A stretch of 64,000 bases of DNA, from positions 4,942,001 to 5,006,000 of the forward strand of contig NZ_CP082909.1 of the NCBI RefSeq assembly GCF_023822025.1. Direction: 5' to 3'. The notes under the pieces were generated by a model, which saw only the letters and a program-made list of their open reading frames with translations, ran no database searches and was not told where the DNA came from. The translations under genes were made by a program, and so were the position numbers. Positions 8,831 through 17,293 of this stretch are shown in pieces; positions within the stretch are counted from its first letter, which is position 1, and each line of letters begins with the position of its first letter. This DNA comes from Endozoicomonas sp. 4G. Lineage in GTDB: Bacteria; Pseudomonadota; Gammaproteobacteria; Pseudomonadales; Endozoicomonadaceae.

Positions 8831-9020
8831 CAGGACTGTTTATTCGGTTCAAGACTGTTCATTCGGTTCAAGACTGTTCATTCGGTTCAAGACTGTTCAT
8901 TCGGTTCAAGACTGTTCATTCGGTTCAAGACTGTTCATTCGGTTCAAGACTGTTCATTCGGTTCAAGACTGTTCATTCGGTTCAAGACTGTTCATTCGAT
9001 TCAGGACTGTTTACTCTAAA
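8831..9020. repeat. 19-bp minisatellite, ten units
   Basis: Ten head-to-tail 19-base units. Seven from 8850 to 8982 are identical (CAAGACTGTTCATTCGGTT), the unit at 8983-9001 has one change, and the outer units (8831-8849 and 9002-9020) are degenerate. The tract ends 32 bases before the start codon of the oxygenase gene at 9053. The unit length is not a multiple of three, so an open frame that crosses it is a by-product. There are no unique spacers, which excludes a CRISPR array. Confidence 0.97.
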
Positions 9021-9052
9021 ACAACACCTGAACTGAATCAGTGAGGCTAAGC

Positions 9053-9865
9053 ATGTTGACTCTGTCCAAGGAAAACAGACGCCAACTCAGCGAGAACGGT
9101 TATACGGTTATTCCTGACGCTGTTCCGCTGTCCCTGTGTGATGACGCCATTGATTTAATCACACACTTTCTTGATATTGACCTCAGCAATCCCCAAAGCT
9201 GGTACCAAAAAGATCTCGGATACAACGGTCTGGTTCCTGTTCATCAGCATCAGAGCCTCTGGAATATAAGACAACACCCTAATATTCACGCCCTTTTCTC
9301 ACAACTCCTTGGTACTGAAAAACTCTGGGTTCGCATGGACAGGCTGTCCTTCAAACCGCCCTCTCTTGATCCCGAAACGGACCAGCTAAAACGTCATATC
9401 CATCTCGACTTTCCCGCAGAAAAACTCACATCATTGCGCTTGCAGGGCATTCTCTATCTGACTGACACCGAAAAAGACCAGGGGGCATTCTGCTGTGTGC
9501 CCAGCCTTTTCAAAAAAGATGATGTGCTTAAACACCGTGAAAGTCTCTGGTTCTCTGAAGAAGAACTCAGTCAGTATCCGATCGAACCGATAGCAGCACA
9601 GGCCGGTTCGCTGATCATCTGGGATTCAGGTCTTCCCCACTCTGGAATGCTGAATATTTCAGACAAACCCAGGCTGGCAGTCTATATTTCTATGTTTCCG
9701 GCAGGCTCTGAAGGAACGGCTGAAGAACGTATACAGCTCTGGCAGGAAAAACGAGCACCAGAAAAGTGGCGGGGCCTGCGCTATCAACAAGATCCGGAAC
9801 CGGGAGAACCTGCTCAGCTCAGTGAGCTGGGCAAGAAACTGTTGGGACTGGAAAAATACACCTGA
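9053..9865 (+). CDS. Phytanoyl-CoA dioxygenase family protein
   Basis: A 270-residue Fe(II)/2-oxoglutarate-dependent oxygenase of the PhyH family. The iron ligands are the H-x-D pair in RHIHLDFP and the distal His in DSGLPHSG, followed by KPRLAVYISMFP with the Arg that binds 2-oxoglutarate. The substrate cannot be read from sequence; bacterial relatives hydroxylate small metabolites or amino acids. I prefer ATG 9053, with GTGAGG 6 bases upstream, over the GTG at 9041. The minisatellite that ends at 9020 lies where the promoter or leader should be, so copy-number change could alter expression. Confidence 0.82.
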   Translation: MLTLSKENRRQLSENGYTVIPDAVPLSLCDDAIDLITHFLDIDLSNPQSWYQKDLGYNGLVPVHQHQSLWNIRQHPNIHALFSQLLGTEKLWVRMDRLSFKPPSLDPETDQLKRHIHLDFPAEKLTSLRLQGILYLTDTEKDQGAFCCVPSLFKKDDVLKHRESLWFSEEELSQYPIEPIAAQAGSLIIWDSGLPHSGMLNISDKPRLAVYISMFPAGSEGTAEERIQLWQEKRAPEKWRGLRYQQDPEPGEPAQLSELGKKLLGLEKYT

Positions 9866-9912
9866 CTGTTCCCGTCCTGCCGACGGAGCTTTAAACGACA
9901 AGGGTTAAGTAC

Positions 9913-11496
9913 TTGAAACATTATATGGCCCTGTTCCTTGCTTCGCTATTTTTGTTGCACAGTTTACAGGCTCAGGCGGCGACTCAACCTACAGCCTCTA
10001 CAGTACCATCATGCGACTCTCTGACAGGACAAACGCTGGGCGTGCAGCGACGGCTAGACCAGTATAAAGAGTTTTTTCGCGGAAAACAGTGTCTTGTTCT
10101 CAGTGCCAACCGGAAAGAAAATTTAAATGAATTGATCCATCAGGCTCCTGAAAATACGGTGATACTGCTCTCCTCCAACATTGTTCCTGTGAGAGGTAGA
10201 ACCGCGGTTGAGTACTTTACATATAAAATAGTTTTAAAGGATGGCCAAGACATTATTGGAGCCGCTGACGACGGTTTTGAAATCGTCGTCATGTCCAGAG
10301 GTCACGGAAGCGAACATATGGTCGAGGTAGGAACCTCTGAAAATTTCCGGTTTGGAGAAACAAGAGACAGCCATATCAAACACCTTACTTTCCGGCCACT
10401 TGGATACACCGCGGGTCACCCAGACGGTGGCTTCCCCGAACCTAACTCTATTATTTTCGCAGAATGTTACAACCGGAGACTGATTGTAAAAGACAACATA
10501 TTCCATCTTCCCAACCGATCCGCAATGAATCTTGATTGCAAAAAATCGCTGGATGCAACGGCCGATAGCAATCGCCCTGGTCCGGGCCTGCAGTTTGCCA
10601 ATAACACGATCAGAGGTCACCTAATCCAGAACAGGTTCCTGAACTATATGCCCGAAGATGGGGTATTTGTAAATCTTCCTGCTATCAGAAACCAGTCACA
10701 GAGAATCTCTGTTACCGATAATACATTCCTGGGCAGAGTGGCAGAGGCGGGTGAATTTACTCTTGGGCCCGGAAGCCGTATGGATATCTTCAGAAATACC
10801 GTAGACATTATCAATAATGGCAGCACTAACACATTTCGCGATGCTTCTGCCCAACGATCACCACGAGTGGGAGGCTTTACTCTTATAGGTCATACCGATG
10901 CCAATGCAGAGCCTCCTCTCTTTAACCTGGCAGGCAACTGGATCCAGGTAAGTCCCCGGGCAGAAGAGGCCGCTATAAACGTCAGCCCCCCTCTCAGACT
11001 GGCCCTGGCCTGTAATCACCTGCAGGCCATCCGTCCATGGCGACAATTTCAACCACACTTCAGCCTGAAAGCTGATGATCCGTTACCGCTGGCAGGTGAG
11101 TGTGAAAGACCGATGACGTCGCCCGTTGTCACGCCAACGCCAAATTCAACGGTTGCCATGCCATCAGCAAGCTCAACCGTTTTTACGCCAACACCTGCTC
11201 CCTATTCCATCAGCCAGATTCTAAACACCTGGACGGCCATTAACTCCTCTGCCACGGCCTGTGATGGACTGGTCAACTACGAAGGTCGTTTTTTCTTTAA
11301 ATCAGCAGTCTGCCCGACTGTCACTACGCCCTCTGCTTTTGTTACTGATAAAGCTTTTAGCGGCAACACGACCTCCAATAAAAAAGGCCTGATCTCTACT
11401 TCATCAGCAGATTCAACCAGAATGACTGCGGGTTCAGGTGTTATAACCACTCTGGCCATATTGTTGGCTCTATATCAGAGCGCAAGCAGTCTCTAA
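9913..11496 (+). CDS. Secreted right-handed beta-helix-like protein
   Basis: A 527-residue exported protein. The start is probably TTG 9913, with AAGGG 8 bases upstream and a good signal peptide (MKHYMALFLASLFLLHSLQA). Residues about 60-380 contain repeated short strands with Asn turns (DNIFHLPNRSAMNL, NTIRGHLIQNRFLNYM, VTDNTFLGR, MDIFRNTVDIINNG), the pattern of pectin-lyase-type parallel beta-helices found in polysaccharide-acting or adhesive proteins. A Thr/Ser/Pro-rich linker follows (about 395-440), and a final hydrophobic stretch (VITTLAILLALYQ) could anchor it. No catalytic residues are assigned. Confidence 0.65.
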   Translation: MKHYMALFLASLFLLHSLQAQAATQPTASTVPSCDSLTGQTLGVQRRLDQYKEFFRGKQCLVLSANRKENLNELIHQAPENTVILLSSNIVPVRGRTAVEYFTYKIVLKDGQDIIGAADDGFEIVVMSRGHGSEHMVEVGTSENFRFGETRDSHIKHLTFRPLGYTAGHPDGGFPEPNSIIFAECYNRRLIVKDNIFHLPNRSAMNLDCKKSLDATADSNRPGPGLQFANNTIRGHLIQNRFLNYMPEDGVFVNLPAIRNQSQRISVTDNTFLGRVAEAGEFTLGPGSRMDIFRNTVDIINNGSTNTFRDASAQRSPRVGGFTLIGHTDANAEPPLFNLAGNWIQVSPRAEEAAINVSPPLRLALACNHLQAIRPWRQFQPHFSLKADDPLPLAGECERPMTSPVVTPTPNSTVAMPSASSTVFTPTPAPYSISQILNTWTAINSSATACDGLVNYEGRFFFKSAVCPTVTTPSAFVTDKAFSGNTTSNKKGLISTSSADSTRMTAGSGVITTLAILLALYQSASSL

Positions 11497-11582
11497 AATA
11501 AAACACACTCAGCTCGTCCCAGACTTCGTTTTATTGACTACTTTAAAGACCACCCATTTCTTTTTATACAGGCGCTGGTCTA

Positions 11583-12965
11583 ATGAAACTCAGGCTCACA
11601 GGCAGTATCGTCCTGCTTTCACTCTGTTTGATGTCCTCACTGGCTTTTGCCGTAACCTATTCGGACAATCTGGTACTGGTGGTCTATGAAAGTAACGCCG
11701 AGGTCAATATGGTGCTGGTCTCGGCAGATCACCCAGAGAAGGTTCTGGCCAGCTCAGTGGCTTCTCCGGTTCATATCAGCTACAGCCAGTCACCGGATTA
11801 TGAAGACTATTATGCAGCCTCTCTCGCCGGTATGGGCCATCCCGGCACGCTGGCATTCCGTGATTCTGAAACCATTCTGTTTGCTGCTGCGCTTGATAAT
11901 CTCAGAAAGTCAGCCCGCTTCCACTGGCCAGGCCTGAAGTATGACGACAAGATCAGGCTTGATGCAGTATTCGTTGGTATTTCCGGATTCTACGAACACA
12001 AGGATAAAACGCTTACGGTTGATGGCAGAACCATGACCAAAGAGCAGTACATTGACAAGAACCTGAGAGAAGTACTGAAGTTACGTAACTTCCCGATATT
12101 CCAGCATAAACTTCTGCAACTGGACTCCGATGCCCGTCTGATGGGCAAAGTGGCCAAACAGAAGGCAGGCGGAAAGGGTGAATTAAGGGATCTGGATTTT
12201 ATTCAACTGACCACTTACGCCGTCGGTTACAAAATTCGGGACGGTATTATGCAGGATGATCTGGTGACTTATGGCAGTGAGGGTGGAAGTTATCAGTACG
12301 GCATCAGCATTCAGGAAAATTTTCTTGATCAACTGCCAGTAACCTGTACAGCCAGTGATTTTAACATACTGGATCTAGAGCACGTACCGGTTCTGAAAGC
12401 CATGAATGCCATGCCAACCGTGGCTGCTTATGAGCAAGCACGCAAAGGTGACTACCTATCCTACCCTGAGCTGGGCTATAGCAAAACGGAACAGGCACGA
12501 TTGAATACCACCTTGCCTACCAGAAAGTTTAATCACCTGTTTGTTCGCTTGAAAAACAAGAAGAATGAAGCGGGCTACGTCGGCTTCTGGGTGCTGCAAC
12601 AGAATACCGTGCCAGCGGGCATCGCTGAGGAAGACTGGTATTACGGCCAAAACACCTTAACCGAATGTGCCAGGATAACCTTTATTCCAGTCATTAAAAG
12701 CGTCGTTGAGGGGCTGAGTGAAGAGGGCATTGACAAAGACAGGGAGGGCAACAATGTGCCTCTGCTCATGGTAGGGGAGTTGCCGGTGGGGCAGACTGTA
12801 CGGGTGAAAGATGCGCTTAATGAGGTTCTGAGCGAAGAAGACCTGAAGCGCATGGTCTGGTTGAACCCTTCGCAATACCGAGAGCTTCTGGCGATAGCGG
12901 GTGTCAAGCTGTTGCAGGGATATGGCTATGCACCTGAGCGGAACAAGCTAAATCCGGAGTTATAA
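11583..12965 (+). CDS. Secreted protein of unknown function
   Basis: A 460-residue protein with a strong Sec signal peptide (MKLRLTGSIVLLSLCLMSSL, cleavage after AFA at about residue 23). The mature part is mixed alpha/beta, charged and low in Cys, with a C-terminal segment (DALNEVLSEEDLKRMVWLNP) that looks helical. I recognise no domain. It follows the beta-helix gene on the same strand after 86 bases and precedes the small antitoxin-like gene by 13 bases, so the three could be one transcription unit. Confidence 0.6.
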   Translation: MKLRLTGSIVLLSLCLMSSLAFAVTYSDNLVLVVYESNAEVNMVLVSADHPEKVLASSVASPVHISYSQSPDYEDYYAASLAGMGHPGTLAFRDSETILFAAALDNLRKSARFHWPGLKYDDKIRLDAVFVGISGFYEHKDKTLTVDGRTMTKEQYIDKNLREVLKLRNFPIFQHKLLQLDSDARLMGKVAKQKAGGKGELRDLDFIQLTTYAVGYKIRDGIMQDDLVTYGSEGGSYQYGISIQENFLDQLPVTCTASDFNILDLEHVPVLKAMNAMPTVAAYEQARKGDYLSYPELGYSKTEQARLNTTLPTRKFNHLFVRLKNKKNEAGYVGFWVLQQNTVPAGIAEEDWYYGQNTLTECARITFIPVIKSVVEGLSEEGIDKDREGNNVPLLMVGELPVGQTVRVKDALNEVLSEEDLKRMVWLNPSQYRELLAIAGVKLLQGYGYAPERNKLNPEL

Positions 12966-12978
12966 ACAAGGATCCGTT

Positions 12979-13254
12979 ATGCATAAACTTGCCCTGCGGA
13001 TAAACGCCAGACTTGTTGAGCACGCTAAAAAATATGCTGCTGACCACGGCAAATCTTTGTCTCAACTGGTAGCTGATTATTTTAATGCGCTACTTGAGGA
13101 ATCTGATGTCAGCAAAAAACTGCCTCCCCTCACACAAAGTCTCAGGGGTATCATGGCAGGTTCTGAAGTATCGAGTGAGGAGGATTACAAAAAATACCTT
13201 GAGGATAAGTATCTATTAACCAGCCCTGGCTCCCTGCTGAATCAGCCTGACTGA
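12979..13254 (+). CDS. Ribbon-helix-helix antitoxin-like protein (DUF6364-type)
   Basis: A 91-residue protein. The N-terminus reads as a ribbon-helix-helix DNA-binding unit: strand KLALRINARLVEHAKKYA, then helix GKSLSQLVADYFNALL, as in DUF6364/VapB-type antitoxins. The tail (GIMAGSEVSSEEDYKKYLEDK) resembles a toxin-wrapping segment. The downstream position, where a PIN toxin would be expected, is occupied by a convergent amidase gene whose 3' end overlaps this one by 39 bases, and no toxin gene is visible. It is either an orphan antitoxin or a transcription regulator. RBS GGAT precedes ATG 12979. Confidence 0.65.
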   Translation: MHKLALRINARLVEHAKKYAADHGKSLSQLVADYFNALLEESDVSKKLPPLTQSLRGIMAGSEVSSEEDYKKYLEDKYLLTSPGSLLNQPD

Positions 13255-13881
13255 CGTTTCTGTTAGCTCGCTAATTCTTTGCCAAAAAAGTGACCGCTGC
13301 TCTCTATCAACAGGCTCCAGTGGCTTAAGCTTTTCCAGAGCAGTCTGAAGCGCCTTTGGGCAGACCGATTCCCGAACAGGCCGGGGCTGGTCAGGAAAGT
13401 TGTCTGAGAAAAGTCGATTCCAATCAAAGCAACAACCCGGATCGGCTTTTCCCCGGAAACCGGCTATCTGCTCATGACCAAGAATCCGTTGTGGATCATT
13501 CAAACTGGGGTAATGCTGCTGCAACTGTTGAATCACATCTTTCAGAGCTGAATATTGCGCATTGGTGAAAGGGAAAACATTCCCGTTATAGTTAACCAGC
13601 TCTATGCCAATGGCGAAATCGTTGAACGCTTCCTTTTCCTGCCAGCGGCTAATCCCTGCATGCCAGGCTCTGTGAGCCGTGCCGTTCAAGCAACTGACCA
13701 GCTCATAGATGGCTCCATCCAGATCAATCACCAGATGGGCTGAAGCCCCACACTCGCTGCTTGAAAAAATGTCCAGCGTGCCCTGAAGGTCTACCGCCGT
13801 GTAATGCAAGACCAGAAACTCTACAGGAATTTCCCGGGCATCAAAGTTGGGGCTGGGGTGTGAAACGAAGCGAAGAGCCAT
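13216..13881 (-). CDS. N-acetylmuramoyl-L-alanine amidase (AmpD/AmiD-like)
   Basis: A 221-residue Amidase_2 domain protein. It opens with SHPSPNFDARE, then LVLHYTA with the first zinc His, SAHLVIDLDGAIYEL, HRAWHAG, IGIELVN, and GHEQIAGFRGKADPGCCFDW with the second His and the Asp of the D-P-G motif. Such enzymes cut the amide bond between muramic acid and the stem peptide in peptidoglycan recycling. No signal peptide is visible, which favours a cytoplasmic AmpD-like role over the lipoprotein AmiD. The 3' end overlaps the antitoxin-like gene on the other strand. Confidence 0.85.
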   Translation of the reverse strand: MALRFVSHPSPNFDAREIPVEFLVLHYTAVDLQGTLDIFSSSECGASAHLVIDLDGAIYELVSCLNGTAHRAWHAGISRWQEKEAFNDFAIGIELVNYNGNVFPFTNAQYSALKDVIQQLQQHYPSLNDPQRILGHEQIAGFRGKADPGCCFDWNRLFSDNFPDQPRPVRESVCPKALQTALEKLKPLEPVDREQRSLFWQRISELTETSVRLIQQGARAG

Positions 13882-13946
13882 TGATTTGCCTGTAAAAGGT
13901 GTGGAATCCGAAGAACTTTTAGCCTAACCAGCCCTCTGTCCAGAGA

Positions 13947-14954
13947 TCAAGGGCGAATGTTAGAAAGTCCACTTCCTGAAAGATAACGAATCGCCACTTT
14001 TATGGCTTCAGTCATGCTGACATCAGAGGCAATACCTTTACCAGCGATGTCGTAGGCGGTGCCGTGATCTACCGAAGTTCTCAGAAAAGGCAAGCCGCAG
14101 GTGATGGAAATGGTTTTGTGGAAGTCCACCATCTTGGTCGCGATGTGACCCTGATCATGGTAGAGCGAGATAACCGCATCAAATTTTCCATTCAATGCCT
14201 GATAAAACACCGAATCAGCAGGCCAGGGGCCGGATACGTTCAACCCAAGCTGTTGCAACCTGAGAACAGCGGGCCTGATTTCTTCCTGCTCTTCATGCCC
14301 AAACAGGCCGTTATCGCCGCAATGAGGGTTTAGCCCTGCTATGGCCAGACTGGGCATCTCGATACCCAGTGATTTCAGGGCTTCAATCGCTTTTTGCGCA
14401 CATTGAATCAAATTATTTCGAGTGACATAGTCACAGGCCTGCCTGAGAGACAGGTGTCGTGAAAGAAAAAAGACTTTCAATCCCGCCACTTCAAACAACG
14501 TCAGTGGGTGCCTGCTGTCTGTCAGATCAGCAAGAATTTCGGTGTGCCCTGCCTGTCTGATATTGGCTGCGGCCAGGGACATCTTGTTAATAGGCGGTGT
14601 TACCAGAGCATGAACCTGTTGCTCCAGGGCCAGCTGTGTTGCCAGTTGAATGCAGTCGTAAGCCATCTTCCCGGCGGCAGCTGAAACCGTGCCCGGCTCG
14701 AAATGTTGAGGAGGAACAGTGGGTTCGAGGAGATTGAGAATATCGGTCCGGGGATCAATATCGGTACAAGCCTTCACAGGCTTGATGGTCAGGGGCAAAC
14801 AGCAGGTCGAGATAACCTGTTGAAGAACCGCACCATAGCCGACCACCAGCAATCGACAGCTATTAGAGAAGTCATTGGCAGCAAGTGCTTTTACCAGGAT
14901 TTCCGGGCCGATGCCGGCCGGGTCACCCATTGGAATACAGATCAGGGGATTCAT
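13947..14954 (-). CDS. pdxA: PdxA2-like 4-phosphoerythronate/4-hydroxythreonine-4-phosphate dehydrogenase family
   Basis: A 335-residue NAD-dependent decarboxylating dehydrogenase of the PdxA family. It begins IPMGDPAGIGPEI; metal ligands are His in AGHTEILADL, SLYHDQGH and SVDHGTAYDIAGKG. The loop NPHCGDNGLFGHEE matches the PdxA2 branch (which oxidises 4-phospho-D-threonate or erythronate) better than the vitamin B6 enzyme. A DeoR-family regulator sits directly upstream on the same strand, as in PdxA2 loci, but the usual sugar-acid kinase (DUF1537) is not next to it. Biosynthetic use in pyridoxal phosphate synthesis remains possible. Confidence 0.85.
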   Translation of the reverse strand: MNPLICIPMGDPAGIGPEILVKALAANDFSNSCRLLVVGYGAVLQQVISTCCLPLTIKPVKACTDIDPRTDILNLLEPTVPPQHFEPGTVSAAAGKMAYDCIQLATQLALEQQVHALVTPPINKMSLAAANIRQAGHTEILADLTDSRHPLTLFEVAGLKVFFLSRHLSLRQACDYVTRNNLIQCAQKAIEALKSLGIEMPSLAIAGLNPHCGDNGLFGHEEQEEIRPAVLRLQQLGLNVSGPWPADSVFYQALNGKFDAVISLYHDQGHIATKMVDFHKTISITCGLPFLRTSVDHGTAYDIAGKGIASDVSMTEAIKVAIRYLSGSGLSNIRP

Positions 14955-15038
14955 TACTCACAGCCAGCCAGAAGCCTGACGGTCAGGATCCTGACTGGGA
15001 CTCAGTCTGATTGATAGCTGTGAGTTTAGACCAGACGC

Positions 15039-15064
15039 GCAATGATGACGTGCAATGATGACGT
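15039..15064. repeat. Tandem 13-bp direct repeat upstream of the pdxA-like gene
   Basis: GCAATGATGACGT occurs twice head to tail (15039-15051 and 15052-15064) in the 128-base gap between the deoR-type gene and the pdxA-like gene. It could be a regulator-binding site or a simple slippage duplication. Confidence 0.5.
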
Positions 15065-15082
15065 GCAGACATTGTCGCACAA

Positions 15083-15841
15083 TCAGGAGCGAATGATATT
15101 ACCACCCGCTTCCCTGATAGCCGCCAGACTTTCATCATCGAAACGGCTGTCCGTGATAATAGTATCCAGCTCATCCAGCTGGCAGATAGTCTTCATGCTG
15201 GAAGCACCAAACTTGCTGGAGTCTGCCAGCAGAACGCTGCGGGTTGCCCGATCCAGCATCTTGCGACGAATAAAGTAATGGTCGGTCGACGCTGTGGTCA
15301 TACCGTGCTCCAGACTCCAGCTGTTGGTGGCCAGAAAGGCAATATCGGCATTAATGCTGTCCAGGAAAGACAGGGCGGTAGTATCACAGTGAGCCTTGGT
15401 AATGGCGCTGACCAGACCCCCGGTGGTGTAGACCTTGGCGGTCGAAGAATCAGAAAGTTGCAGGGCGATTTTCAGGTCGGGAGTGATCACCGTGACCTTC
15501 ATGCGCATCAACAGCTTGGCCAGGGCCATGGTGCTGGTTCCCGCATCCAGCAGAACGATCTGCCCTTCCTTAACCAGCTTGAGGGCTTCGTAAGCAATGG
15601 ACTTTTTCTCTTCGATGTTGACAGCATTCTTCTTTTCGTAAGGGATATCTTCCATCAGGAAGCTTTTGGATACCGCACCGCCATAGGTGACGCGCAGTTT
15701 GTCTTCCTGTTCCAGGGTTCGTATATCGCGACGAATGGTCATCTGGGAAACATCGAATTTCTCCGCCATCTCTTCGATGTTGGCACAGCCTTTTTCCTCT
15801 ACGTAAGTCAGAATGTGCTCTCGACGCTCAACGGGAAGCAT
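15083..15841 (-). CDS. DeoR/GlpR-family transcriptional regulator
   Basis: A 252-residue regulator. The N-terminal winged helix-turn-helix reads RREHILTYVEEKGCANIEEM, then MTIRRDIRTLEQEDKLRVTYGGA, which is the DeoR signature. The C-terminal DeoRC sensor domain shows IVLLDAGTSTMALAKLL and SWSLEHGMTTAS. These proteins bind phosphorylated sugars or sugar acids. Its position 128 bases upstream of the PdxA2-like gene on the same strand suggests that it controls that gene in response to a sugar-acid phosphate. Confidence 0.88.
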   Translation of the reverse strand: MLPVERREHILTYVEEKGCANIEEMAEKFDVSQMTIRRDIRTLEQEDKLRVTYGGAVSKSFLMEDIPYEKKNAVNIEEKKSIAYEALKLVKEGQIVLLDAGTSTMALAKLLMRMKVTVITPDLKIALQLSDSSTAKVYTTGGLVSAITKAHCDTTALSFLDSINADIAFLATNSWSLEHGMTTASTDHYFIRRKMLDRATRSVLLADSSKFGASSMKTICQLDELDTIITDSRFDDESLAAIREAGGNIIRS

Positions 15842-16010
15842 ACCTAAACCTCTTGAATCATTGCGTATCTGTTATTTACGCCGCTCACCAGCTGTGGGGC
15901 GTAGTACTGGTTCGTGCTGCCGATATAGAGACAAGGCAATCAGAGCAGCTAAAATTCACTGGCGGATTATATGGCAGAATTTGTTCAGTTTCTTCCCCAG
16001 ATATACCTAT

Positions 16011-16649
16011 ATGGTTAAAAAAGAAACGAGTTTTGACTCAGGAATCAGGCTCTGTCCTGACTGTGACCTGATGATAAAGACCCCGACCTTTGCTCATGAC
16101 CCGGCCTATCGGCAGCAGGCTTCATGCCCCCGATGCGGCTGTGTGCTGGAGTCTCACCGACCTGCGGGCATCCAGCGCTGCCTGGCTCTGGTTGTGACCG
16201 GCTTAATCCTGTTTATACCCGCCAATTATTACCCCGTTCTCTCCATGGATATTCTGGGGAATGTGCAGCAAAGCACGATTTCTGAAGGGGTAATCGCTCT
16301 TTACCAGGGAGGTTATGGTGCCGTCGCTCTGCTGGTTCTGTTGTCTGCCATCCTGATCCCTTTTCTGCGTCTTGTGATTTTGTTTCAGGTTCTTGTTTCT
16401 GTCGGCAACGGTTGGGGACGCAGAAGATCCAGAACCTTGTTGAGAATTTATACGCTCTTGCAAGAGTGGGGTATGACAGAAATCTATTTCCTGGGCGCCC
16501 TGGTAGCGGTTATCAAGCTGGCAGATATGGCCAGTGTGCAGACCGGTGCAGGCTTATATTGCTTTGCCGGGCTGATGCTCTGTGAACTGATGATCACCCT
16601 GAACCTGAATGAGCATGAGCTGTGGAAAATGTTGGGAGAGGATCCATGA
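16011..16649 (+). CDS. PqiA/LetA-family membrane protein, first half (split LetA)
   Basis: A 212-residue inner-membrane protein with one PqiA domain. ATG 16011 is preferred because the family N-terminus (VKKETSFDSGIRLCPDCDL) begins there; the longer frame upstream runs into the deoR-type promoter region. A zinc-ribbon pattern CPDC...CPRCGC precedes four hydrophobic segments, including GLILFIPANYYPVLSMDILG, the PqiA hallmark. E. coli LetA (YebS) and PqiA carry two such domains in one chain; here the second is a separate gene that overlaps by 4 bases (ATGA). Its partner is the MCE protein downstream, for lipid movement across the envelope. Confidence 0.85.
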   Translation: MVKKETSFDSGIRLCPDCDLMIKTPTFAHDPAYRQQASCPRCGCVLESHRPAGIQRCLALVVTGLILFIPANYYPVLSMDILGNVQQSTISEGVIALYQGGYGAVALLVLLSAILIPFLRLVILFQVLVSVGNGWGRRRSRTLLRIYTLLQEWGMTEIYFLGALVAVIKLADMASVQTGAGLYCFAGLMLCELMITLNLNEHELWKMLGEDP

Positions 16650-17293
16650 CCGTAACAGATCCATCCAGCCAGATGTCCAGCGGTGCTGAGCGCAGGATAA
16701 AACTTTGCCTGAACTGCCACAGGGTGTGTCGGGCAGGTGAGATCCGATGTCCCCGATGTGGCAGCAAAGTACGTCTAAGAAAAAAGGACAGCCTTTCTCG
16801 TTGCTGGGCTCTGACCCTGAGCGCCGCGCTGCTCTACATACCTGCAAACCTGCTGCCGATAATGACGGTAAGCCGGTTTGGGCGAGGCAGGCCAGATACC
16901 ATTATGTCGGGCGTCATAGAGCTGATGCACCATGGTATGGCACCCATTGCCCTGCTGGTTTTTACCGCCAGTATTCTGGTGCCCCTGATGAAACTTCTGG
17001 GCATGGCATGGCTGCTGGTTTGTGTGCAAACAGGGGCAATGAACCCGGATCGTCAGACCCGTCTGTATCGACTGATTGTCTGGATTGGCCGCTGGTCCAT
17101 GCTGGATATTTTTATTATTTCCCTTCTTGTCGCACTGGTGCAGTTCGGTCATCTGGGTACTGTGACGGCCGGTCCTGCTGCTTTTGCGTTTGCTGCGGTG
17201 GTGGTGCTAACCATGTCGGCAGCCATGAGTTTTGATCCCAGACTACTTTGGGATCGGTCCAGTCAGTTGAGCTTAAAAGGAGATCAACAGTGA
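16646..17293 (+). CDS. PqiA/LetA-family membrane protein, second half (split LetA)
   Basis: A 215-residue inner-membrane protein with a second PqiA domain. ATG 16646 overlaps the previous stop (ATGA) and follows GGGAGAGG. The N-terminal zinc ribbon is CLNCHRVC...CPRCGSKV, then ALLYIPANLLPIMTV and three more membrane segments. With the preceding gene it reconstitutes the two-domain LetA/PqiA arrangement. The GTG start of the MCE gene overlaps its stop. Confidence 0.85.
   Translation: MTVTDPSSQMSSGAERRIKLCLNCHRVCRAGEIRCPRCGSKVRLRKKDSLSRCWALTLSAALLYIPANLLPIMTVSRFGRGRPDTIMSGVIELMHHGMAPIALLVFTASILVPLMKLLGMAWLLVCVQTGAMNPDRQTRLYRLIVWIGRWSMLDIFIISLLVALVQFGHLGTVTAGPAAFAFAAVVVLTMSAAMSFDPRLLWDRSSQLSLKGDQQ

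Noticed and set aside
8828-9019. 63-codon frame across the 19-bp repeats, or a CRISPR array
   Set aside because: The frame is a product of the repeat (57 bases are three units). There are no unique spacers between units, so it is not CRISPR.
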